From NCBI GenBank assembly GCA_013813675.1, contig JACCRH010000507.1, positions 1 to 23,778 of the forward strand: a stretch of DNA of 23,778 nucleotides, given 5' to 3'. The notes under the pieces are model-generated. The model was given only the letters and a program-made list of their open reading frames with translations, made no database searches and was not told where the DNA came from. The DNA comes from Gemmatimonadales bacterium. GTDB lineage: Bacteria; Gemmatimonadota; Gemmatimonadetes; Gemmatimonadales; GWC2-71-9. The position numbers were made by a program, and so were the translations under genes. Positions 1 through 5,480 of this stretch are shown in pieces. The number at the start of each line of letters is the position of its first letter. Positions within the stretch are counted from its first letter, which is position 1.

Positions 1-570
1 GTCGGACACCGCGCCCGCGAGCGTCACGGCGCGATACCCCTCCCGCAGAAGCGCCCGGGCGGGCCAGCGCAGTCGTCCGCTCCCTGGGCTCACCGTGGCC
101 GCCACCATGGCGACCGGCACCCCGCGGGCGGCCGCGCGCGTCGCCAGCTCGGGCCAGAGATCGAGCTTGGAGAAGACCAGCAGCGTCGGCGCCAAGGCCT
201 GAAGCAGCTCTTGGGCGGCGTCGGGCAGGTCGTAGGGGAGATAATCGGCGGTGTCGACCGGCAACTGGCGCGCCAAGGGCTCGGCGGAGGGGCTGAAATG
301 GGTATAGACGTACTGGGCTTCGGGATGGAGCCGGCGCAGGTCGAGGAGCACGCTCTCCGCTTGCAGACCCTCACCCACCGACGAGGCATGGAACCAGACC
401 AGCGGCCGAGCGTGATCCCTCGACCGCCTGCCCCAGGCGGCGAGCCTCTCGCTCGCACCTTTGCGCCCACGGTGGCCGGCGGCGAGCCTGGGGCTGAAGA
501 GTGAGAGCACCGGCGCCAGGCCCCTGCCCAGACGGGCCGCGAGCCGATAGACCACCGGTGTGGCTGGCAT
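1..570 (-). CDS. waaA: 3-deoxy-D-manno-octulosonic acid (Kdo) transferase, 5' part only
   Basis: This enzyme transfers Kdo from CMP-Kdo to lipid A precursors at the inner face of the cytoplasmic membrane, the first step of LPS core assembly. The 190 codons in the window start at ATG 570 and stay open to position 1, so the C-terminal donor-binding domain lies outside. What is seen is the N-terminal acceptor domain of a GT-B fold. It contains WFHASSVGEG near residues 59-68, whose Glu matches the conserved catalytic Glu of the family, then YLPYDLPDAA near 110, and an LDLWPEL segment near 138 where most WaaA proteins read TELWPN. The N-terminus YRLAARLGRGLAPVLSLFSPRL resembles the usual membrane-associated helix. 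No Shine-Dalgarno precedes the ATG. A TAGATT hexamer ends 6 nt before it, so the transcript could be leaderless. Family assignment is firm. The end of the gene cannot be seen. Confidence 0.88.
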   Translation of the reverse strand, partial: MPATPVVYRLAARLGRGLAPVLSLFSPRLAAGHRGRKGASERLAAWGRRSRDHARPLVWFHASSVGEGLQAESVLLDLRRLHPEAQYVYTHFSPSAEPLARQLPVDTADYLPYDLPDAAQELLQALAPTLLVFSKLDLWPELATRAAARGVPVAMVAATVSPGSGRLRWPARALLREGYRAVTLAGAVSD

Positions 571-587
571 GGCGACAATCTAACTGC

Positions 588-593
588 TAATAT
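588..593 (+). promoter_or_regulatory. Candidate -10 element for an orphan + strand transcript
   Basis: TAATAT matches the sigma-70 -10 consensus at five of six positions. The best -35 at 17-bp spacing (TGGCAT, 565-570) is poor. It is supported mainly by what follows: an extended ribosome-binding sequence at 625-637 and a + strand intrinsic terminator at 714-741, with no other + strand gene nearby. Confidence 0.35.
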
Positions 594-637
594 TCGGCAC
601 GAAGTCATGTTCCACCTGCTACCGAGGAGGTGATCCA

Positions 638-673
638 TTGTCTACAGAGTCAAGGGTCGCCTGCGGCTGCTGA
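638..673 (+). CDS. Possible 11-residue micropeptide behind an extended Shine-Dalgarno
   Basis: TTG 638 lies 7 nt after GGAGG and directly after the 13-nt 16S complement. The frame reads MSTESRVACGC and stops at TGA 671-673. The CxC at its end is a possible thiol or metal motif but is too short to interpret. In the overlapping frame, ATT 637 would give a basic 13-residue peptide ending at 678, but ATT starts are rare. No homologue is recognised. The start is judged only by the ribosome-binding sequence. Confidence 0.25.
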   Translation: MSTESRVACGC

Positions 674-713
674 GTTAGAGCTGCACGACGTGCCCAGGCG
701 ACGCTTACCTGGG

Positions 714-741
714 GGGGCCGCCACGAGCGGCCCCTTTTTTT
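714..741 (+). terminator. Rho-independent terminator, + strand
   Basis: GGGGCCG (714-720) and CGGCCCC (728-734) form a perfect 7-bp GC stem with a 7-nt loop, followed by seven T residues (735-741). The T-run is on the + strand only, so it does not suit the leftward dsbA-like gene that ends at 749. It must serve a rightward transcript arising between 571 and 713. Confidence 0.8.
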
Positions 742-748
742 GTGCGGG

Positions 749-1390
749 TTACCTGGGCTGGGCCGGGCGGCGGGCCTTCACGGTGTGGATCGAGTCGAGC
801 ACCTGGCGAAAGATGGGGAGGGGGTGGGCGCCGGTCAGGAGCCCGCCCTCGATGTAGAAGCTTGGCGTACTGGTCGCACCGGCCCGCTCGGCGCCTTCCG
901 CCTCGTAGCGGATCTCGGCCTCCGTCGCGGGTGATTTCACGCACTCCAGCAGCTTGGGCTTGGAGATGCCGGCGGAATCAGCCAGGGAGAGGAAGAAGGG
1001 ACCGGGCTGCTTGAGCGGCGCCCAGACGTCCTGGTGGGCGTAGAGGAGATCGTGCACCGGCCAGAAGGCGCCCTGGCCGGCGGCGCAGAGGGCCGTGCCC
1101 GCCGCCGCCACGGCGTTGGGGTGAATGCTGGTGAGCGGAAAGTTGACGAAGACCCAGCGCACCTTGCCGGGCGCGACGTACTCCTGCTCCAGGGCCCGAA
1201 ACGTCTCCAGGGCGAAACTGCGGCAGTACGGGCACTGAAAATCCGACATCTCGTACACCGTGATCGGGGCCTTCGGGGATCCCTTGGAGCGGGTGGCGAC
1301 CGCGGAGGAGGACGGCTGCTGCGCGACCAGATCACCCAGCCCGAGACCCAGGCCCCACGCGGCCAGCGCCACCGCATGTCTTGCGATCAC
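749..1390 (-). CDS. DsbA-like periplasmic thiol oxidoreductase (thioredoxin fold)
   Basis: A secreted protein of 213 residues. An N-terminal hydrophobic segment ends in LVA-QQ, consistent with signal-peptidase cleavage near residue 23. The CPYC active site is at 53-56 in SDFQCPYCRSF, and the cis-proline loop STPSF is near 174-178. Together with the helical insertion between them, this marks the DsbA/thioredoxin_4 family, which introduces or reshuffles disulfides in the envelope. Two more cysteines (C102, C150) could form a second, structural disulfide. The GTG start at 1390 directly abuts the stop of the upstream lipoprotein gene, and GGAGGT lies inside that gene's last codons, so translation is probably coupled. 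No DsbB or DsbD partner is visible, so oxidase and isomerase roles cannot be separated. Confidence 0.85.
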   Translation of the reverse strand: MIARHAVALAAWGLGLGLGDLVAQQPSSSAVATRSKGSPKAPITVYEMSDFQCPYCRSFALETFRALEQEYVAPGKVRWVFVNFPLTSIHPNAVAAAGTALCAAGQGAFWPVHDLLYAHQDVWAPLKQPGPFFLSLADSAGISKPKLLECVKSPATEAEIRYEAEGAERAGATSTPSFYIEGGLLTGAHPLPIFRQVLDSIHTVKARRPAQPR

Positions 1391-2158
1391 TCAGTACCTC
1401 CGTCGCTGTCGGCCGGCACGGCTGGAGAGCAGCAGGGTGTCGTCCGCTACGCGCTGATTCCAGTACCACTCGGCGTTGGGATCGGTCGCGTCCCACGACC
1501 GGCCGTAGATCCACCAGTCTCCCGGCGGAAGGTGAAACCGGGCCCACCCGTCGCCCCCGGTGGTATCGGTGAGCGGGTCCTGCCGCCGCCTCGCTGCCAG
1601 GTTTCGGGTAATGCTGTCATACCCGCGGTAGGTGCTATCTTCCCACTGCCGGATCGCCCCGCGCAGGCTTTCGCTCCGCTCGATGAAGCCGGCCCGGGCC
1701 CGATCGAGGACCTGGCGCGACCGCTCGGTCCGCTGCTGCGCCGCGGAGAGCGAGTCGTTGAGCTGGGAGAAACCGGCGTAGAGATCGCGGTACTCGGGTG
1801 TGTTCCGGGGCAGGGAGTCGAACCGGGCGCGGAGGCGGTCCAGCGAATCACGCAGGCGCTCGGTCCGCTGCAATGTCCCGGTGTAGCTCACGAAAGGGAC
1901 GCGGAAGGCGCGGAACAGGCTGTCCAGGGCGGCCGTGTCCGGGCGGGGCGAGGGCGCGGAGGCTTCGAGGGCGGCCAGTACGCTGTCGCGATCGTAGGGC
2001 AGCGCCACCAGGCCGACGCCGGTGACCGGCGTTTCGACCGAGTCGGGCCCGGGGATCGACACACGGACCGCGACGTCGCGGGGCCGCTCGCAGGCGATCA
2101 GTCCGGCAACGGCGGCGAGCGCCGCGGCCAGCACCGGGAGTGCTATTGAGCGGGACAC
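1391..2158 (-). CDS. Coiled-coil lipoprotein of unknown function
   Basis: The 255-residue product begins with a lipoprotein signal peptide ending in the lipobox LIAC (lipidated Cys at 23). Residues about 95-195 are charged, heptad-like helix (RLRDSLDRLRARFDSL and later QQRTERSRQVLDRARAGF), suggesting a coiled coil. The C-terminal part (GWARFHLPPGDWWIYGRSW) has the pattern of a transthyretin-like, carboxypeptidase-regulatory beta-domain, where a G-x-A-x-F strand precedes an LPPGxYW-type turn. It would sit on the periplasmic side of a membrane. The GTG start at 2158 lacks a Shine-Dalgarno, and a GATAAC hexamer lies 8 nt upstream. The following gene encodes a DsbA-like protein, so the two may act together in the envelope. 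No specific family is recognised. Confidence 0.72.
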   Translation of the reverse strand: MSRSIALPVLAAALAAVAGLIACERPRDVAVRVSIPGPDSVETPVTGVGLVALPYDRDSVLAALEASAPSPRPDTAALDSLFRAFRVPFVSYTGTLQRTERLRDSLDRLRARFDSLPRNTPEYRDLYAGFSQLNDSLSAAQQRTERSRQVLDRARAGFIERSESLRGAIRQWEDSTYRGYDSITRNLAARRRQDPLTDTTGGDGWARFHLPPGDWWIYGRSWDATDPNAEWYWNQRVADDTLLLSSRAGRQRRRY

Positions 2159-2976
2159 CAGCCAAAGTTATCGCGCTCCTGACGGGGCTTCAACTGACCG
2201 CCGGAACGCTCCTCGCGCAGGACTCTCCCGCCCGGGAGCTTTTCCCGTCTCGTCCCACCGGCTTCGTGACCGACGTCGCGGGGGTGGTCGATCAGGTCGC
2301 CGAGGCCCGGATCACCGACCTCGCGGAGCGGCTCAAGGCGGCCACTGGCGCCGAAATGGCCGTGGTCACCCTACCCACCATCGGTGAGCGCGACGAGGCC
2401 GATGTGGCCCGGGAGATCGGTCGTGCGTGGGGCGTGGGCGCGGCGGCGGGCGTCGGCGACCAGACGCGCAACGCCGGCGTGGTGCTGCTGGTGGTGCCGC
2501 GACAGAACGGCCAGCCGGGCACCGGACGAGTGCGGGTGGAGGTGGGCCGGGGGCTCGAGGGCATCGTCACCGACGTCACCGCCGGCCGGATCCGCGACCT
2601 GATGGGGGAGAGGCTCGCGCGCGAGGATTACAGCGGAGCGCTGCGGACCGGCACCGAGGCGCTGGCCGGTATCATCGCGCGCGGTTTCGGCGTGAGCGAC
2701 ACCGCGCTCACCAACGCGCGGCCGGTTGCCGCGCCGGGCGGCGGTGGCCGCTCGTTGGGTGGCGCGCTGCCCATCCTGCTGTTCATCATCTTCCTCCTGA
2801 TCTCGGGCGCGATGGGCGGCCGGCGCGGAAGGCGGGGACGCCGCAACGTATATTGGGGCGGCCCGTGGATCGGCGGCGGGTTCGGGGGCGGGGGCGGATG
2901 GGGCGGCGGTGGCGGCTTCGGCGGGTTCGGTGGCGGCGGCGGTTTCAGCGGCGGCGGCGCCGGAGGGAGATTCTGA
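2140..2976 (+). CDS. TPM-domain membrane protein with glycine-rich tail
   Basis: Residues about 7-27 form a signal peptide ending LLA-QD. Residues about 40-180 fit the TPM domain (PF04536, YgcG family), including GFVTDVAGVVDQ, AEMAVVTLPT and RVEVGRGLEGIVTD. A membrane helix follows at 206-225 (LPILLFIIFLLISG), then a basic RRGRRGRR stretch and a tail rich in Gly and Phe (about 245-278). That architecture, with an extracytoplasmic TPM domain, one helix and a low-complexity Gly tail, is typical of the family. Some members have been linked to phosphatase-like activity or photosystem repair, but the bacterial role is unclear. The start is uncertain: GTG 2140, or in-frame TTG 2146, which has GGGAG at good spacing. 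It overlaps the start of the divergent lipoprotein gene. It is the first gene of an operon ending with LemA, a common partner of TPM proteins. Confidence 0.85.
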   Translation: MLLSGTPAKVIALLTGLQLTAGTLLAQDSPARELFPSRPTGFVTDVAGVVDQVAEARITDLAERLKAATGAEMAVVTLPTIGERDEADVAREIGRAWGVGAAAGVGDQTRNAGVVLLVVPRQNGQPGTGRVRVEVGRGLEGIVTDVTAGRIRDLMGERLAREDYSGALRTGTEALAGIIARGFGVSDTALTNARPVAAPGGGGRSLGGALPILLFIIFLLISGAMGGRRGRRGRRNVYWGGPWIGGGFGGGGGWGGGGGFGGFGGGGGFSGGGAGGRF

Positions 2977-3698
2977 TGCGCGAAGCGGCGGAGCGGGTCG
3001 TCACCCCATTCCTCTCGCAGGTGGACGCGGCGCTGGGCGACGGATACAGCGCCGTCATGTACGGGTCCGCGGCCCGCGGAGATTTCGTGCCCGGCCGGTC
3101 GGATCTCAACCTCATGCTCATTCTGGACGACCTATCCCCCCGGGCGCTCGGCGCACTGGCCGGTTCGTTCGGGGCCTGGCGAAAGTCGGGGTACGAGCCC
3201 CCACTCGTCATCAGCCGGCTCGAATGGGCTCGCGCCACCGACGTGTTTCCCATCGAGATCACCGACATGCGCTGCGGCTACGAGGTGCTGCGCGGCTCCG
3301 ATCCGGTCGCCGGGCTCACCGTCGCGCCCGGCGACCTGCGCCATGCGCTGGAGCGCGAGTTCCGGGGCAAGCTGCTTCGCCTCCGCCAGGGATACGTGGC
3401 CGCGGCGGGCGATGCCGCCGCCCTCGGCACCCTCGCGGGGCGGAGCTCCGGCACTGTGATGGTGCTGCTGCGCGGACTGCTCGTGCTGCTCGGCCGGCCG
3501 GTGCCGCGCGAGCCGGTCGAGCTCGCGGCGGCAGCCGCCGCGGCCATGGGCCTCGACGGCGAGCCCCTGCTCAACGTGATCCGGCACCGCGCCGAGCGAG
3601 GCTGGCGCTGCTCGCCGGGCGAGTTCGAGGGCTACTTGGATTCGGTGGCCCGAGCGGCGGCATTTCTCGACCAACTTCAGCTGGGAGAACAGCGATGA
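2976..3698 (+). CDS. Nucleotidyltransferase-fold protein with altered active site
   Basis: The start ATG 2976 overlaps the stop of the TPM gene (TGATG). The 240-residue product begins with a MNT-type nucleotidyltransferase core: GSAARGDFVPGRSDLNLMLIL at about residues 30-50. The GS...G loop and the first catalytic Asp (D43) are present, but the second position of the D-x-D pair is Asn (N45, SDLNL instead of SDxDL). The C-terminal half is helical, from about residue 120 on (FRGKLLRLRQGYVAAAG), and could be a HEPN-like or substrate-binding bundle. No partner antitoxin or toxin lies next to it. Instead it is sandwiched between envelope proteins, which is unusual. It may be a weakly active transferase or a ligand-binding protein. 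The fold assignment is good, and activity is unknown. Confidence 0.7.
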   Translation: MREAAERVVTPFLSQVDAALGDGYSAVMYGSAARGDFVPGRSDLNLMLILDDLSPRALGALAGSFGAWRKSGYEPPLVISRLEWARATDVFPIEITDMRCGYEVLRGSDPVAGLTVAPGDLRHALEREFRGKLLRLRQGYVAAAGDAAALGTLAGRSSGTVMVLLRGLLVLLGRPVPREPVELAAAAAAAMGLDGEPLLNVIRHRAERGWRCSPGEFEGYLDSVARAAAFLDQLQLGEQR

Positions 3699-4258
3699 CC
3701 CGCACCTCGGCGGTCCCGACATCTCTCCTCGCGCTCGCGCTGCTCACCGGCGGGTGCGGATACAACACCATCCAGACGATGGACGAGCAGGTCAACCAGG
3801 CCAAGGGGCAGATCGAGACCCAGCTCCAGCGCCGGTCCGACCTGGTGCCGAACCTGGTCGAGACGGTGAAGGGGGTCGCCCGGCAGGAGTCCACGATCTT
3901 CACCAGCATCGCGGAGTCCCGCGCGCGACTCTCGGGCGCGGTGCAGTCGGGGGACATCGGCGACATGGCGGAGGCCAATCAGGCACTCACGCAGGGCATC
4001 GGACGGCTGCTCGCGATCGTCGAAAACTACCCCGAGCTCCGCTCCAGCGAGAATTTCCGTGCGCTCCAGGACCAGTTGGAAGGCACCGAGAACCGGATCT
4101 CGGTGGCCCGGCAGGACTACAACACGTCCGTGGGCAGCTATAACGGATACATCCGCCGGTTTCCGTACAACCTGACCGCCAAGATTTTCGGCCAGGGTCC
4201 TCGGGAGTACTTCGAGGCCGCGCCGGGGTCGGAGGAGGCGCCGAAGGTGCAGTTCTGA
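3695..4258 (+). CDS. lemA: LemA family lipoprotein
   Basis: ATG 3695 overlaps the previous stop (ATGA). The 187-residue protein has a short signal peptide with lipobox TGGC (Cys at 21), where most LemA proteins carry an uncleaved membrane helix. The LemA core is clear: RRSDLVPNLVETVKG (47-60), the NYPELRSSENFRALQDQLEG region (111-130), TENRISVARQDYN, and FPYNLTAKIFG near 156-166. LemA forms a long antiparallel helical bundle on the extracytoplasmic side. Its biochemical role is not established. Conserved proximity of LemA and TPM proteins in many bacteria supports a joint function in the envelope, and here they flank a nucleotidyltransferase-fold gene. A hairpin 40 nt downstream ends the operon. 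Confidence 0.9.
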   Translation: MTRTSAVPTSLLALALLTGGCGYNTIQTMDEQVNQAKGQIETQLQRRSDLVPNLVETVKGVARQESTIFTSIAESRARLSGAVQSGDIGDMAEANQALTQGIGRLLAIVENYPELRSSENFRALQDQLEGTENRISVARQDYNTSVGSYNGYIRRFPYNLTAKIFGQGPREYFEAAPGSEEAPKVQF

Positions 4259-4298
4259 GATCCGAGAAAAACCTTTGATCTGAGAAGTATGAAGTAAA

Positions 4299-4330
4299 GC
4301 GGCGCTTCGGTGGTGTTCCCGAAGCGCCGC
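4299..4330. terminator. Bidirectional hairpin between convergent genes
   Basis: GCGGCGCTTCGG (4299-4310) pairs perfectly with CCGAAGCGCCGC (4319-4330) around an 8-nt loop. It lies between the stops of lemA (+) and the M23 peptidase (-). The minus-strand reading continues TTTACTT, giving a partial U-tract. The plus-strand side has none. It probably blocks read-through in both directions. Confidence 0.7.
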
Positions 4331-4360
4331 CCGCGTTACGTTCCGTTCCGCCGTTCCGCC

Positions 4361-5281
4361 TTAGTCCGTCACCACATGCTCCGGCAGCACGTAGCGCAGC
4401 GGATCCACCGCCCGGCCGTCGACGTGGACCTCGTAGTGCAGGTGGGGTCCGGTGGCGAGGCCGGTATTGCCGACCAGGGCGATCCGCTGGCCGCGGGAGA
4501 CCCGCTGGCCCTCGCGGACCAGGATCTTCGACGCGTGAGCGAACTTGGTCACCGTTCCAAACCCGTGGTCGATCACGATGGTGTTGCCGTAGCCCGATTC
4601 CCAGCCCGCGTCCCTCACCACGCCGGCGGCAGGGGCCTCGATCGGGCTGCCCATCGGCGCGGTCACGTCGATGCCCTCGTGGGGGCGGGCCATGTGCAAT
4701 ATCGGATGGGCCCGCATGGAGGAGAATGCGCTCGACAGCCAGCCCTGCGTGGGCATGATGGACGGCGTCGCGGCGAGCCGGGCGGAGTGCACCGCGAGGC
4801 TGTCGGCCGCCTCCTTGAACGACGACGCCAGCAGGTTGGCGCGGCGAATGAGGCCGTTTAGATCCACCCGGATCTCGTTGGATCGGCGCATAGCGCTTCC
4901 GGCCTCGAGCCCCCGCGCGGCCACAGTCGGACCGCCGATTCCGGCTGCCTGTACTTGCGGGTCGATCGGCTCGAGGTTGGCCAGGACTCGGATGCGCGCG
5001 TCGTGTTGGGAGATGCGGGAGAGGGTGTCAACCAGCCCTGAGAGGCGGCCATTCAGCTCCCCGAGTTGCTGCTCGAGCCGTGCATTTTCTTGCGCGAGCC
5101 GGGCCGACTTCGAGAGATCCACGGTTCGGGAGACCGTTACATACCCCAGCGCCAATGCCACCACCACCGCCACCACCGCGCCGCCGATCGCCGTTTTGAT
5201 GACCCGATAAGAGACCTCGACGATCTTCGAGGGCTCCGAATCATGCGGCACGAATACGACGGTCCAGCGGCGTTTGGCCAT
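4361..5281 (-). CDS. Membrane-anchored M23 family metallopeptidase
   Basis: The 306-residue protein has a short cytoplasmic N-terminus, one membrane helix (about 31-50), a coiled coil (about 58-92, LAQENARLEQQLGELNGRL) and a C-terminal M23 (LytM-type) domain from about 185. The zinc ligands are visible: H201 and D205 in HEGIDVTA, and H282 in GPHLHYEV (280-284), with supporting His residues H249 and H280. The site therefore looks catalytically intact, unlike EnvC or NlpD-type activators. Such proteins cut peptide cross-links in peptidoglycan during growth or division. It appears monocistronic: metG ends 199 nt upstream on the same strand, and a hairpin terminator follows the stop. AGGTGAG precedes the ATG at 5281 with long spacing. 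Confidence 0.88.
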   Translation of the reverse strand: MAKRRWTVVFVPHDSEPSKIVEVSYRVIKTAIGGAVVAVVVALALGYVTVSRTVDLSKSARLAQENARLEQQLGELNGRLSGLVDTLSRISQHDARIRVLANLEPIDPQVQAAGIGGPTVAARGLEAGSAMRRSNEIRVDLNGLIRRANLLASSFKEAADSLAVHSARLAATPSIMPTQGWLSSAFSSMRAHPILHMARPHEGIDVTAPMGSPIEAPAAGVVRDAGWESGYGNTIVIDHGFGTVTKFAHASKILVREGQRVSRGQRIALVGNTGLATGPHLHYEVHVDGRAVDPLRYVLPEHVVTD

Positions 5282-5480
5282 CCTCTACTCACCTCATAAT
5301 TGACTGGACCGATGAAACCAGAGCACGATCGACACAATATGGCGCGATCGGACGATGCGAGGAGTGACCGGAGTCACGGCTCAGTCCCAAGCTGCCCCCC
5401 GCCAGCCGCGGTGTCAAGACCGCGAACGATCGGATAACTCTTTGACTGTCAAATAGTTTTGTTGCGGGACAGTCTAACTT
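5282..5480. promoter_or_regulatory. Intergenic region with two small palindromes
   Basis: This gap between metG and the M23 gene must hold metG's 3' end and probably the M23 promoter. TTTGACTGTCAAA (5441-5453) is a perfect palindrome around a central base, and GTGAC-CGGA-GTCAC (5364-5377) is a second one. The minus-strand reading of the first contains TTGACA, but no good -10 follows at 16-18 bp. I see no convincing promoter, terminator or ORF here. Confidence 0.3.

Larger units (their letters stand above)
600..741 (+). ncRNA. Candidate small transcript (sRNA or micropeptide mRNA), family not recognised
   Basis: This is an inferred transcript of about 140 nt. Positions 625-637 (AGGAGGTGATCCA) are perfectly complementary to the 3' end of bacterial 16S rRNA over 13 nt. 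A TTG codon at 638 sits at ideal spacing and opens an 11-codon frame, MSTESRVACGC, ending at 673. GTCGCCTG (656-663) then pairs perfectly with CAGGCGAC (695-702), enclosing a smaller GCAC/GTGC hairpin (683-692). A strong intrinsic terminator follows. The GTG at 630 opens a longer frame, but that frame runs through the terminator and has low-complexity composition. I do not recognise an RNA family here. The 5' end is estimated from the -10 hexamer. It could be a sponge or regulator that binds the 30S subunit, a leader-peptide transcript, or a true micropeptide gene. Confidence 0.42.

Noticed and set aside
621..660. A fragment of 16S rRNA or a relic rpsU (bS21) gene at the 16S-complementary box.
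   Set aside because: Similarity stops exactly at the 13-nt box, and neighbouring bases do not match 16S. None of the three frames resembles bS21.
630..857. A 75-codon frame from GTG 630.
   Set aside because: It runs through the intrinsic terminator and into the antisense of the DsbA-like gene. Its GTG is part of the ribosome-binding sequence itself.
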